Source of the DNA: Microcoleus vaginatus WJT46-NPBG5
GTDB taxonomy: Bacteria; Cyanobacteriota; Cyanobacteriia; Cyanobacteriales; Oscillatoriaceae
Direction of reading: 5' to 3'
Length of the DNA: 64,000 nt
Assembly (NCBI GenBank): GCA_019359355.1
Contig: JAHHHM010000007.1
Span: 165,450-229,449, forward strand
In this document: positions 47,426 to 57,019 of the stretch, piece after piece
How positions within the stretch are numbered: position 1 is the first letter of the stretch
How the letters are laid out: each line of letters begins with the position of its first letter
Program-made: the position numbers and the translations under genes
The notes under the pieces: model-generated
The model's database searches: none
What the model was told of the DNA's origin: nothing
Seen by the model: the letters and a program-made list of their open reading frames with translations, nothing else

Positions 47426-49426
47426 TTAAGCGGCTGTGGAGCGTGAGTCGAGGATCACTTCGGCTATGCTGAAATCACGTTTAATTTCCAGGCTGTTGAG
47501 ATAGCCAATGGGGTCATCTGTATTAAATGTGGTGCCATCAAATAGCTGGATTGAGCCGCGATTGTATTTCACATCTAGTACCCCAATTTCTCGCGCTGCG
47601 GTGCTAAATACACTCACTCGGCATACCCGTTCTAGAATTTCCAACCAGTTTCGGGGGAAAGGAACGTCACCCCACCGTGCCATTTGTACCATGTGCCACA
47701 AATGTTCGGTGCGACTAGGCCGGTTCACGCCATCGCCAAAAAACAGGTGATGGGCGTATTCTCGCATTGGCTCATCTAAGCTACAGGTTGCGGCGTTGGG
47801 GTCGCCCATTTGGATATAAGCCACATCCGTACTAACATAATCGCGTCCAGCAACAATCTGGCGCACCTCTTCGGCGTTGGCTTCATCCGCACAGTATTTG
47901 CAAGCTTCCAGCAGCGCTTTCACTAAAGCGATGTGGGTGTTGGGATAGGCATTGGCCCAATCTTCCCGAACGCCCAGCACTTTGCCGGGATGTCCAGGCC
48001 AAATTTCTAAATCTGTGGCAACGGTAAAGCCAACTCCTTCCATTGCAGCGCGCAGGTTCCAAGGTTCCCCCACACAGAAGCCGTCAATACTTCCCGCTTG
48101 CAGATCCACCACCATTTGAGCCGGCGGCAGGTTTTGGAGGGAGACATCGCGATCAGGGTCAATGCCACCGGCAGCCAACCAGTAACGCAATAGCAAATTG
48201 TGCATGGAAGAGGGATGCACGATGCCCATTCTGTGCTGTTGTGCCGGCGACGCTTGCAGCATCTTTTTAAAATCTGCCAAGGTATAAATTCCTTGGTCGT
48301 AGAAGCGCTTGCACAAGGTTATCGCATTCCCGTTGCGCGTCATGGTGAGGGAACTAACCGTGGAAATAGGCCGGTTTTCATGGCCTCCCAAAGTTAACCA
48401 TAGCGGCATTCCTGAAGGCATTTGCGCCGCATCTAAATAGCCGCCGGTGATGCCATCGGTGATTCCCCGCCAACTGGTTTCTCGCACCAAGGTCACTTCA
48501 TCTAAACCGTGTTTGGTAAAGAAACCTTTTTCTTTGGCAACTGCGAGGGGGGCGCAAGCCGTTAGGGGAACAAAGCCTATTTCCAGATTAACTTTTTCCA
48601 AGCCATGACGAGCAATCGCCGCCGTTTTTCTAGCGCGAAGTTTCTTAATCCGTTTCTGTTGATTGAGGAAGTAGATCATTTCACTCCGCAAGCTGTAATA
48701 GCTGGGATGTTCTACAACTTCCATGCGCTTGCGAGGGCGGGGAATATCGACTTCTAGAATTTGACCAATTTTTGATTCAGGGCCATTGGTCAACATCACA
48801 ATTCTGTCAGACAATAGCACTGCTTCATCGACATCGTGAGTCACCATCACAGCAGTGACTTGGTTCTCCTCACAAATTTGCATTAATTTCTCTTGCAAAT
48901 TGCCGCGTGTGAGTGCATCTAAAGCGCCGAAAGGTTCATCTAGTAGGAGCAGTTTCGGACGAATTGCCAGGGCGCGGGCAATACTTACTCGCTGTTTCTG
49001 ACCTCCTGATAACATAGCCGGCTGTTTATCAGCATGAGGTCGCAGTCCCACCATATCGATATGTTGCTCAATGATGCTGCGCTTCTCCGCTTTGGGAAGA
49101 TGGTTAAGGACTTCATCAACGGCTAAGGCAATGTTTTCGCGCACATTTAACCAAGGCAGCAGTGAATAATTTTGAAAGACCACCATGCGATCTGGGCCGG
49201 GGCCGGTGATTTTTTGGGATTCTAGAGTCACTAACCCATCGGTCGGTAAATCCAGGCCGGCAATTGTGTTCAAAAGCGTCGATTTGCCGCAGCCGGAGTG
49301 TCCGATTAAGGAGATAAATTCTCCTTTTTTAATTTGAAGATCGATTCCTTTAAGGGCAATGTATTGGCCGCCGCCGGCTAAGTCAAAGACTTTCTCAAGT
49401 TGGTCAATAGCAACAAAGACAGACAT
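47426..49426 (-). CDS. nrtC: NrtC, ABC ATPase fused to a NrtA-like regulatory domain
   Basis: A 666-residue protein. Residues 1-260 are an ABC ATPase (Walker A GHSGCGKST, signature LSGGQKQR, Walker B LLLLDEPFGALD). Residues 275-660 resemble the nitrate-binding protein NrtA (IGFVPLTACAPLAVAKEKGF, LPPAQMVVDLQAGSIDGF, CVGEPWNLRAAMEG). The length is typical of cyanobacterial NrtC; the C-terminal domain is known to mediate ammonium inhibition of nitrate uptake. Third gene of nrtABCD. The nrtB-nrtC spacer contains an STRR insertion. Confidence 0.95.
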   Translation of the reverse strand: MSVFVAIDQLEKVFDLAGGGQYIALKGIDLQIKKGEFISLIGHSGCGKSTLLNTIAGLDLPTDGLVTLESQKITGPGPDRMVVFQNYSLLPWLNVRENIALAVDEVLNHLPKAEKRSIIEQHIDMVGLRPHADKQPAMLSGGQKQRVSIARALAIRPKLLLLDEPFGALDALTRGNLQEKLMQICEENQVTAVMVTHDVDEAVLLSDRIVMLTNGPESKIGQILEVDIPRPRKRMEVVEHPSYYSLRSEMIYFLNQQKRIKKLRARKTAAIARHGLEKVNLEIGFVPLTACAPLAVAKEKGFFTKHGLDEVTLVRETSWRGITDGITGGYLDAAQMPSGMPLWLTLGGHENRPISTVSSLTMTRNGNAITLCKRFYDQGIYTLADFKKMLQASPAQQHRMGIVHPSSMHNLLLRYWLAAGGIDPDRDVSLQNLPPAQMVVDLQAGSIDGFCVGEPWNLRAAMEGVGFTVATDLEIWPGHPGKVLGVREDWANAYPNTHIALVKALLEACKYCADEANAEEVRQIVAGRDYVSTDVAYIQMGDPNAATCSLDEPMREYAHHLFFGDGVNRPSRTEHLWHMVQMARWGDVPFPRNWLEILERVCRVSVFSTAAREIGVLDVKYNRGSIQLFDGTTFNTDDPIGYLNSLEIKRDFSIAEVILDSRSTAA

Positions 49427-49435
49427 AGTATTTAA

Positions 49436-49475
49436 GAATTGGGAATTGGGGATTGGGAATGGGGAATTGGAAATG
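49436..49475. repeat. STRR-like tandem repeat inside the nrt operon
   Basis: GGGAATTGGGGATTGGGAAT and similar heptamer-based sequence fills about half of the 74-base nrtB-nrtC spacer. It is the complement of the CCCCAAT-type repeats found elsewhere in the window. Confidence 0.75.
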
Positions 49476-49500
49476 GATGACTTTACTTCTCTTGTGTCGC

Positions 49501-50349
49501 TTATTTACGCTCTTCTGGAACCACTTTGCTAGCGATGAAAGCCATTGCTTTGTCAAGAATTAAACCCACAACTCCGACATAAACAAGCGCTACGATAATG
49601 TCACTGGTGCGGCCAACGTTATAGGCGTCAAACATGAAGTAGCCAATTCCTACACCGCCGGTGATCATTTCTGCGGCCACAATTGCCAGCCAAGCTAAAC
49701 CAATGCCAATTCTTAGACCTGTGAAGATGTAAGGAACCGCAGCCGGTAGAACTATTTTCAAGAAATACTTTTTCTGAGGTAAACGCAAGACTCTAGCAAC
49801 GTTTTTATAATCTTGCGGAATCTGCTGCACACCCACAACAGTATTAATTAAAATTGGCCAGAGTGAGGTGATGAAAATTACGAAAATCGCTGATGGTTCT
49901 GATTGTTTAATAGCTGCTAAAGCAATGGGTAACCAAGCTAGAGGGGGAATGGTGCGAAGGATCTGGAAAAGTGGGTCTAAAGCTTTGAAGAGAAGGGCAT
50001 TAACGCCGACAATAATGCCAACTGTTATCCCCACAATTCCTGCCAAGGAGTAACCGACTGCCACCCGTTGTAGGCTAGCCCAGATTTGCCAAAACAAGCC
50101 TTTCGCAGTGCCTTCTCTGTCAGGATAGGCAAATGGCCAAAATATCTTTGTCCAGCTTTCTTGAAATACCTTAATGGGTCCCGGCAAAGTAGACTCTGGA
50201 CTGAGCGTAAATAACTGCCACACAATTAGAAACGTTGCGAGCGCTAAAAGGGGCGGAATTAAATCAGGAAATTGCTTTTTCAAATAAGAAACTGCACTGT
50301 CAAGCAGATTTGCCTGAGTAGCTTTATTACGTCTGGAATTGACAACCAT
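49501..50349 (-). CDS. nrtB: Nitrate ABC transporter permease NrtB
   Basis: A 282-residue permease of the NrtB/SsuC type with about six transmembrane helices and the EAA-like cytoplasmic loop ARVLRLPQKKYFLKIVLPAA (about 185-204). It forms the membrane channel used with NrtA, NrtC and NrtD. Second gene of the operon, 118 bases after nrtA. Plasma membrane. Confidence 0.95.
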   Translation of the reverse strand: MVVNSRRNKATQANLLDSAVSYLKKQFPDLIPPLLALATFLIVWQLFTLSPESTLPGPIKVFQESWTKIFWPFAYPDREGTAKGLFWQIWASLQRVAVGYSLAGIVGITVGIIVGVNALLFKALDPLFQILRTIPPLAWLPIALAAIKQSEPSAIFVIFITSLWPILINTVVGVQQIPQDYKNVARVLRLPQKKYFLKIVLPAAVPYIFTGLRIGIGLAWLAIVAAEMITGGVGIGYFMFDAYNVGRTSDIIVALVYVGVVGLILDKAMAFIASKVVPEERK

Positions 50350-50467
50350 TTGCTTTTCCTCTGATTGATTGAAAGACTTGACTGAAAACTATGAACAGAG
50401 AATGCTGGGAAACAACCTACAAAAGTTAGAACTTAAAAACTTGCTTGATTCTTAAGTTTTAACGTTT

Positions 50468-51817
50468 TTAAATCTTCTTGATTTTCACATTCTTCAAATA
50501 AGCCACTGGATCGGCGGGGTTAAAGGCAACACCATCAAAGAACTTCTCCACGCCTTTTGATGGACTCTTAGGAATTTCAGCAGCAGTAACGCCCATCTCA
50601 TTTGCCGCTTCCCGCCACAAATCTTCGCGGTTTACCTGCTTAATAATTGCCTTTGTATCGGTATCTGCCGGCAGCATTCCCCAGCGCATATTTTCCGTTA
50701 AAAACCATAGATCGTGACTTTGGTAAGGGTAAGAAGCTGTACCCTTTTCCCAGTAACGCATAATGTGAGGGCTGTTTTCCGCAACTGGGCGACCGTCGCC
50801 GTAGTCAATCTTGCCTTTAAGCCGGTCGATAATATCTTTGACAGGTACTTTTGCATACTCATCTCTTGATAGAAGCTGAGCCATTTCTTCGCGGTTTTCC
50901 ATCTTGTCGCACCACTGCTGAGCTTCCATTACCGCTTTAAGAATGGCTTTCGTTGTTTTGGGATGTTTGTCTACCCAGTCAGCGCGGAATGCCAGTGCTT
51001 TTTCTGGATGATCTTTCCAGAATTCGCCGGTAATTAAAGCGGTATAACCCACTTTCTGATTAATCGCACGCAGGTGCCAAGGTTCTCCCACGCAGAAGCC
51101 TTGAATGTCACCCGTTTGCATATTGGAAACAAGTTGAGCGCCCGGTACAATTTGAATCACAACATCGTTTTCTGGATCGATGCCACCGGCAGCCAACCAA
51201 TAGCGCAACATAATATCGCTGGTGCCACCTTTAAAGGTGTGGGCAAAACGCAGTGGTTTGCCGGCAGCTTTTGCTTCCTGAACTCTCTGCTTTAATACAG
51301 AAGTATCGAGTTTAACACCTGTACCCTTAAGGCTATCAGCCACCGTAATGCCTTGCCCGTCAACGTTCAGCCGCAACGGTAAGTACATGGGAATCTTTTT
51401 ATTTCCTTTGGTGACAGCACCTAATGCCATTAAGTAAGGCATCGGCGTGAGAACCATCCCCGCCTCAATTCCACCGCCGGCTGGATCGAGTTCCAACTTA
51501 TCTCGAATCACTGCCCAAGAGGGTTGCTTTTGTAATTTAATATCTGGCACCCCATACTTAGCAAAAAAACCCAACTCTTGAGCAATAATCAGCGGCGCAG
51601 CATCAGTTTGACCGATAAAGCCGATATTTGCTGATTTTGTTTCCGGGATTTGCTCTGCCGGCAGAGTAAGTGCTTCTACTTTTTGGGTTCGAGTAACTTC
51701 AGAGATAGATTCAGGAGGGTTTCCCAAACAGCCTTTGAGAAACACCGATCCAACAGCAGATGCTCCAGCAGTTATCAGAAATTTTCTTCGGGAATATTGA
51801 GCAGAAAAATTGGACAT
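50468..51817 (-). CDS. nrtA: Nitrate-binding lipoprotein NrtA
   Basis: A 449-residue precursor with twin-arginine motif SRRKFLI (residues 9-15) and lipobox ending at Cys30 (SVFLKGC), so it is exported, probably through Tat, and lipid-anchored. The mature protein has the NrtA/SsuA fold with IGFIGQTDAAPLIIAQELGF, KGGTSDIMLRYWLAAGGIDP and FCVGEPWHLRAI, shared with the tail of NrtC. It binds nitrate/nitrite with high affinity in the periplasm. An AGGAG ribosome site precedes the ATG, and an NtcA-type promoter lies 37-79 bases upstream. nirA and narB, usual operon partners, are not in this window. Confidence 0.96.
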   Translation of the reverse strand: MSNFSAQYSRRKFLITAGASAVGSVFLKGCLGNPPESISEVTRTQKVEALTLPAEQIPETKSANIGFIGQTDAAPLIIAQELGFFAKYGVPDIKLQKQPSWAVIRDKLELDPAGGGIEAGMVLTPMPYLMALGAVTKGNKKIPMYLPLRLNVDGQGITVADSLKGTGVKLDTSVLKQRVQEAKAAGKPLRFAHTFKGGTSDIMLRYWLAAGGIDPENDVVIQIVPGAQLVSNMQTGDIQGFCVGEPWHLRAINQKVGYTALITGEFWKDHPEKALAFRADWVDKHPKTTKAILKAVMEAQQWCDKMENREEMAQLLSRDEYAKVPVKDIIDRLKGKIDYGDGRPVAENSPHIMRYWEKGTASYPYQSHDLWFLTENMRWGMLPADTDTKAIIKQVNREDLWREAANEMGVTAAEIPKSPSKGVEKFFDGVAFNPADPVAYLKNVKIKKI

Positions 51818-52677
51818 AAAATCTCCTTGCGGCGGCTCTCTTTTCCTAAATTTAGGTTAAGAAAATCGTCACTTTGTGTGAGTTAACAAAGCGTACTTCA
51901 CGGTTTTGATGATGGTTCGCCTAGATAGTTCTGTCAGTCCGACTTAAGTAAACTAAAGTTAAGCCAAACTTTCAGAGTTTAAGCGAGCATTTTTAAGAAA
52001 CCTCAGGCGCTTTATCCAGCGAATTCGCTGAATTCAGCGCAAGTCATTGTTTGATATTTTGCACTTGACTATCGGCTGAATGCCGGTCAATCGCTTTCAA
52101 GCACCTTGGTGGGGTGCGTTCGCGTCGTGCAAAACATCGATTAAAAGTAAGCTTACTGCCTTTAACCTAGAATGCATAGATGTAGGAGCTGCAAAAATTA
52201 ATTAAATATTAAATTGAATCTATAAGCAAATTGATAGATCACCTAAAACCCTTATAAAATAAGCTTTTTAATCTATGTAGCTCAACCTATTGAAACCATT
52301 TAAAATCCCCGATAAGTAATTAGTCTTAAGGGTTTTGCTGAATTTACCCTATCAGCCTTATTGAAACCATAAAAATTTATCTATACAAAATCGTTCTGAT
52401 TTTCCGCCCAAAAAAATTCTTTTAAATCCCCCTAGTTGAGATAATTAAAACAATAGAGTTTTATCTATAGCAATTCTCAATTCGGTGAGATACATCTTTT
52501 AAGGCGCAATGAGGAGCTGCCTCTACGCTTGAATTCCCGATATAGCGGATGAATATGTCAAACCCTGCCGGCTGCTAACTCAAAAAACGAGCAGAGAAGC
52601 ATCAGCGGCACAAGATAAGCAAAATCCTCGATTCCCGGCTTCCAGGCAATCGTTACAACTTCAAATCCAAATCTGAT
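51818..52677. other. Regulatory and intergenic region upstream of nrtA
   Basis: Contains the NtcA-type promoter near the nrtA end. The rest, to the PEP-CTERM gene, is AT-rich; two TTGAAACCAT words (near 52290 and 52356) are not part of an array. Confidence 0.6.
51854..51896 (-). promoter_or_regulatory. NtcA-activated promoter of nrtABCD
   Basis: On the minus strand GTA-N8-TAA (51896-51883) matches the NtcA box GTA-N8-TAC except for the last base; 23 bases further is the -10 element TAACCT (51859-51854), fitting TAN3T and the class II NtcA spacing. The nrtA start is 37 bases beyond. Confidence 0.7.
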
Positions 52678-53547
52678 TCAAACGTTCTTCATCGTGCGTT
52701 TGGTAGCAAGAACGCCCCCCAAACCGATGAGACTCAATACTGCACAAGGTTCTGGCACTCTGGCTGGAGGCATCCCCGCCAGCAGTAATTCATAGTTACC
52801 GTTGTGCGAGAAACCATCGTTTAGCGCAAATAGCCCAGAATTGGTGGCCCTAAAGTTATACAAATAATGAGTCTGGCCGTTATAAGTAACTTTGACAATT
52901 TCACTAGCCTGCACCGTTGTATCTGAAATCAAAGACTCTAGTGAAGCCGGAATCACACCTAGCAGTAAAGATTTGGCATCATAGTGACCGGCAAGCCCAA
53001 TTTTAATTTCGCCGGTGATGTCATCTTGGTTTAGATAAGAAATATTAGGGTCACTAAACCGTTGCCGGCCTCCATTGACGATAAAAGAGTTATAAAGTGT
53101 ACCCCCTTGTCGTGTTCCAACTAAGCTACCTAAACCGTTGGCACTCAAAGCATCATTGAACCATCTCTTTGCCAGTGTCACGCCCCCAACTTTGGTATCC
53201 CAGTCAGAAGCGGTGAGACTGCTTAAGATAATGTCTTTTCCCCCTATTTTGCCGGCAAGGCTGGTAACACCGGCATATTCTGCGAATTCCCCATCACTGA
53301 GTCTTTCACTACTGGAAAATAACTCGACATTTCCCCCCGGAGAACTGCTATTGCCAGTTAAGATAGTTGACAATTTTGCAGATGGTTGCAAGAAGGTACT
53401 TGTGCCGTTAGAATCGTAAAGCGAATAATCACTACCAGCAACGGTTGCATTTGTGAGGCTGGCGGCGAACACTGAGGTGCCGGAGATCGTAATCATGCCG
53501 GCAGCCAACGAAGTGCTGAACACAAATTTTTTGACAGTTCCTGCCAT
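52678..53547 (-). CDS. PEP-CTERM sorted secreted protein
   Basis: A 289-residue protein starting MAGTVKKFVFSTSL after a GAGGAGG site; an upstream extension of 41 codons is unlikely. It has a signal peptide (cut near VFAA, residue 29), a Ser/Thr/Gly-rich beta-type body and a C-terminal PEP-CTERM sorting tail: VPEP, a hydrophobic stretch AVLSLIGLGGVLA and basic TKRTMKN. PEP-CTERM proteins are processed by exosortase and are often surface or exopolysaccharide-associated. No exosortase is in the window. Confidence 0.88.
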   Translation of the reverse strand: MAGTVKKFVFSTSLAAGMITISGTSVFAASLTNATVAGSDYSLYDSNGTSTFLQPSAKLSTILTGNSSSPGGNVELFSSSERLSDGEFAEYAGVTSLAGKIGGKDIILSSLTASDWDTKVGGVTLAKRWFNDALSANGLGSLVGTRQGGTLYNSFIVNGGRQRFSDPNISYLNQDDITGEIKIGLAGHYDAKSLLLGVIPASLESLISDTTVQASEIVKVTYNGQTHYLYNFRATNSGLFALNDGFSHNGNYELLLAGMPPARVPEPCAVLSLIGLGGVLATKRTMKNV

Positions 53548-53952
53548 CTTGGGTGCCTCCTCAAATTTCTCTGGGCTATAGTCAGGCCGGTTCATCCTAG
53601 CTGGTGAGAGATAGGATATCTGCTTTATTCCATTTGAGCCTTTAATGTTTAAGTTGAGGTGTGATTGCACTCACATAAAATTGTGATCCCGCGAATTGTG
53701 CGGGAAAAGGCTCGATCCAAAATTTATATTCAGAACTATCTCAGAACTATCACTGATCCGGGTTTGCAATCCCTGATGTTTGTAGCGCATTTAGCGGGAG
53801 CTATTTCTCTCACCCTCTGTAGATATCATAAGTCCTTTCACCGTGACCGATAATCAAATACGTGTTTCATTCATCAAACTTTGCGTAAAAATACATAAAC
53901 ACAAGGTTTGTTAGCAAATTCGCAACGCTTCTCTGTTTTTAGTCAAGAATTA
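53548..53952. other. Intergenic region with one small hairpin
   Basis: 405 bases upstream of the PEP-CTERM gene. TCCCGC/GCGGGA arms near 53686-53704 form a short hairpin; no gene seen. Confidence 0.45.
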
Positions 53953-55128
53953 TTACGAGCGGACAAACTTAGCGATTCTTTCCACTGCTGCTTCCAGGAT
54001 CGGCGGTTCGTGGACTAAGGCAAAGCGAACATACCCTTCGCCGCCTTTCCCAAACCCGGCACCGGGAGAGGCGGCAACGCCGGTTGTTTCCACCAGTTGG
54101 GCGCAAAATTCCATCGAATTATTTTCCCAAGGTGCCGGCAGTTTTGCCCAAACATACATGGTTGCCGGTGGGGTCTCTACCAACCACCCAATGCGGTGCA
54201 GTGCTGTGATGAAAGCATCGCGACGCTGACGAAAGGTTTCTACCGTTTGCTTGACAATGTCTTGAGGGCCACTTAAAGCAGCGCTCGCACCATTGAGAAT
54301 TCCTAAGTATTGGTTAAAGTCAACCGCCGCCTTCACCTGTCGCAATGCCTGAATCAGTTGGGGGTTGCCGATGGCATAACCGATGCGAAAACCACCTAAA
54401 TTGTATGACTTAGAAAGGGTGAAGAATTCTATAGAAACCGTTTTATCCGGGTCAGCTTGCAAAATAGAGGGTGGGGCTGAGCCTTCAAACACCAAGTCTA
54501 CATAGGGGAAGTCGTGAACCAAGACAAGGTTGTGCTGCCGGCAAAACGCTACAGCTTCTTGAAAAAATGAGAGGGGAGCGATCGCGGCGGTTGGGTTGTG
54601 GGGGTAGCTGAGCACCATCATCCGCGCCTGGGCTAAAACCGGCCCTGGTACTTCCTCAAACACCGGCAAAAATCCATTTTCTGGCCGCAGTTGCATCGGG
54701 TAAATCTGCCCGCTAGCTAAGTAAACGCCACCGACATGGGAGGGATAGCCCGGATCGAGCAGCAGGGCGAAATCTCCCGGATTTAAAATCGCTAAAGGCA
54801 AATGCGCCGTTCCTTCCTGAGATCCAATGAGAGAAAGTACCTCCGTTTCCGGATCAACCGGCACGCCAAACTTCTGCGTGTACCATTTGGCGGCTGCGTG
54901 GCGAAATTTTTGAGTCCCGTGAAACAGCAAATACTGATGAGTGCTGGGATCTTTCAAAGATGCGGCGATCGTGTCGAGGACGCGATCTTCTGCCGGTAAG
55001 TCAGAAGATCCCAGAGATAAATCAATCAAATCTTGGCCGGCTGCCCTTGCCTTTGCCTTGGCCCGATCCATATCGGCAAAGACGTTAGCACGGAGGGGAT
55101 CTAAACGTTTCGCAAATTGCATATTCAC
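53953..55128 (-). CDS. Class I/II PLP aminotransferase, LL-diaminopimelate aminotransferase-like
   Basis: A 391-residue fold-type I enzyme with Lys240 in TLSKSYNLGGFRIGYAIG, the PLP-binding YPHNPTAAIAP (Asn), and DFPYVDLVFEG (Asp/Tyr). The sequence resembles the DapL/AlaC-like group; cyanobacteria usually carry a separate, longer DapL, so this may be a paralogue acting on another amino acid. Cytosolic. It is followed after 403 bases by the PEP-CTERM gene and preceded by the thioredoxin gene in the same direction. Confidence 0.82.
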   Translation of the reverse strand: MNMQFAKRLDPLRANVFADMDRAKAKARAAGQDLIDLSLGSSDLPAEDRVLDTIAASLKDPSTHQYLLFHGTQKFRHAAAKWYTQKFGVPVDPETEVLSLIGSQEGTAHLPLAILNPGDFALLLDPGYPSHVGGVYLASGQIYPMQLRPENGFLPVFEEVPGPVLAQARMMVLSYPHNPTAAIAPLSFFQEAVAFCRQHNLVLVHDFPYVDLVFEGSAPPSILQADPDKTVSIEFFTLSKSYNLGGFRIGYAIGNPQLIQALRQVKAAVDFNQYLGILNGASAALSGPQDIVKQTVETFRQRRDAFITALHRIGWLVETPPATMYVWAKLPAPWENNSMEFCAQLVETTGVAASPGAGFGKGGEGYVRFALVHEPPILEAAVERIAKFVRS

Positions 55129-55207
55129 ATATCCTTTGTTATTGGTCTTTTGTCATTGATCCGGCTGCCTTCGCAGGACAAACGACAAAAGACTCATAAC
55201 TCTATCT

Positions 55208-55531
55208 TTACAAATGAGCGTCAAGCAGACCGGCTAGTTTTTGCTGGCTGATCGCTCCTTCATAGGACTCAATCACTTCAGTCCCATTAAACAATCTCAA
55301 AGCCGGAATTCCTTCCACTTTATATTGCTTGACGGTGGCGGGATTGGGATCAACTTCCATTTTCACGACCTTGAGGCGATCGCTGTAGTTATTTGCGGCC
55401 CAGTCCACGGAGGGTGACACGAGCCGGCATGGGCCACACCAAGACGCCCAAAAGTAAACTAAAACGGGCGTTGTGGATTGTAGGACTTCGGTTTCAAACT
55501 CGGTATCGCTAATGGAAATGAGGCTGCTCAT
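55208..55531 (-). CDS. Thioredoxin
   Basis: A 107-residue thioredoxin with redox motif WCGPC (Cys32, Cys35) and cis-Pro loop VEGIPALRLF. The start is the ATG after GGGAG; a TTG six codons upstream is weaker. Residue 36 is Arg-Leu-Val-Ser-Pro rather than the usual Lys-Met-Ile/Leu-x-Pro, as in some cyanobacterial side-group thioredoxins. It reduces protein disulfides in the cytosol. Same strand as the aminotransferase and Vipp1, with 79- and 342-base gaps. Confidence 0.92.
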   Translation of the reverse strand: MSSLISISDTEFETEVLQSTTPVLVYFWASWCGPCRLVSPSVDWAANNYSDRLKVVKMEVDPNPATVKQYKVEGIPALRLFNGTEVIESYEGAISQQKLAGLLDAHL

Positions 55532-55873
55532 GGCACTCCCGTTACTCAATCTGCAACAGAATTTTAAAGTTTCATTATTGTGAAGCTTTTTGTGACCTCA
55601 AGGCAAATCTGTGAGCGCAACAATAAACCGAGCCGGTGAACCCACATTATCCTAGCCGTTTGATTATTCTTTGATTTTCCCTAAATTTTTCCAGCTTAAA
55701 ACTTTATCTTATCCAGATTTTATCGGCCAGCAGTTAGCAATCAGGCCCCGCTAGACTCACTGAATTCATCCATCCCCTCTCCGTTCGCTTGAAACGGAAC
55801 AGGTGAGAGACTGAATGCACAGCGGTTTATCGAGACCTGGGTTGCTGGAGAAACGATCAAGAGCCGGTGAGAC

Positions 55874-56644
55874 CTACATATCGTTGAGTTGCGAACGCAG
55901 TTCTTCCAATTCAGCGTCAACGGCTTGATTGTTTTTGGGGGCACTCGTTTGGCCAGAAGCGGGTAGAGCTTCTTGGGTGGGAGGAGCACCGCTAAGGGAA
56001 GCTTTCATTGCTGCGAGTTCATCGTCAACATTGCTGCCAGATTCAAGCAAGGCAAATTGACTTTCTAAATCGCTACCACCCAGCTCAGCAGCCGCTTGAG
56101 ATCGGGCTTCCATTTGCAAAACCTTCTCTTCCATGCGCTCGAAAGCGCCCATTGCGCTGCTGGTGCCCAAATTGCCAATCGTATTTTGTAGCTGTTCGTT
56201 CGCCTTGGCAGCTTGCGCCCGCGCCTTGAGCATATTCTTCTTGGTTTTGGCTTCAGAAATCTTACTTTCCAAAGCGATCAGGTTGCGCTTGAGCGTATCT
56301 ACCTGAGTCACTTGCGTATCCAGCTGGGCTTTTAGCGTTCCTGCTGTTTCAGCGTGGCTTTTTTTCCGAACCAGTGCTTCGCGGGCTAGATTTTCATCCC
56401 CTTTTTGCAAAGCTAGCTGGGCGCGTTGTTGCCAGGTGTTGGCTTGAGATTGAGCCTGATTGTACTGTTGCTCGGTGCGTTTTTGTGTGGCAATCGAACT
56501 GGCAACGGCCTGACGCAACTGCACCAGGTCTTCCTGCATATCTATGATGGCCTGGTCTAAAACCTTTTCAGGATCTTCTGCCTTGCTGACCATGTCGTTC
56601 ATATTTGCCCGGACGACGCGGCTAATGCGATCGAACAATCCCAT
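55874..56644 (-). CDS. vipp1: Vipp1/IM30, membrane-remodelling ESCRT-III-like protein
   Basis: A 256-residue PspA/IM30 family protein: amphipathic N-terminal helix MGLFDRISRVVRANM, a long coiled-coil core with LARKxx-type repeats (QKGDENLAREALVRKKSHAE) and, unlike PspA, a C-terminal extension (about 220-256) ending VDAELEELRSQLNDM after a flexible Pro/Ala linker. The extra helix is diagnostic for Vipp1, required for thylakoid biogenesis and membrane protection. A paralogue without the extension lies 375 bases upstream in the same orientation. Cytosol and inner/thylakoid membrane. Confidence 0.93.
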   Translation of the reverse strand: MGLFDRISRVVRANMNDMVSKAEDPEKVLDQAIIDMQEDLVQLRQAVASSIATQKRTEQQYNQAQSQANTWQQRAQLALQKGDENLAREALVRKKSHAETAGTLKAQLDTQVTQVDTLKRNLIALESKISEAKTKKNMLKARAQAAKANEQLQNTIGNLGTSSAMGAFERMEEKVLQMEARSQAAAELGGSDLESQFALLESGSNVDDELAAMKASLSGAPPTQEALPASGQTSAPKNNQAVDAELEELRSQLNDM

Positions 56645-57019
56645 GATTTCGTCTTTCCTTTTGGGGTTTACAAGGTATGTCAGGCTTCTGGTGTCAGCCC
56701 GTTGGGTTTAATTTAGGTGGCCAGCGTCTCAATGGATTCAGTCTGAGACGGCTGCCCTCAACTTAATATCTAGTTTAAGTTGGTATTTTCAGGGAGGCAC
56801 ACAGCCTTGGTGGAGATTCCAAAGAGGATTCTCTTACTTCAGTGTAAAAACTTCAGGCTTTAATCGGTAGAGGCAAGGGAATTTCTTTGTATTTAGCCGG
56901 CATCTACTTTCCGTTGTCAAAGAACTGGCTTTAAAGGTTAGTCTGCCCAGTTTAGGGTGCCGGCAAGCGATTGCTGGGTTTGAGAAGCTGTTTTCTCTTT
57001 CCCGTTTATTAAAAATCGT
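56645..57019. other. Intergenic region between the two PspA-family genes
   Basis: 375 bases with no gene or strong hairpin; presumably contains the vipp1 promoter. Confidence 0.45.

Noticed and set aside
47426..49426. NrtC considered as an artificial fusion of an ATPase and NrtA
   Set aside because: The two-domain layout is the normal architecture of cyanobacterial NrtC.
49436..49475. Heptamer run in the nrt operon considered as a CRISPR or minisatellite
   Set aside because: It matches the STRR type seen elsewhere in the window; no spacers.
52285..52370. Two TTGAAACCAT words considered as CRISPR repeats
   Set aside because: Only two short copies with no regular spacing and no cas genes.
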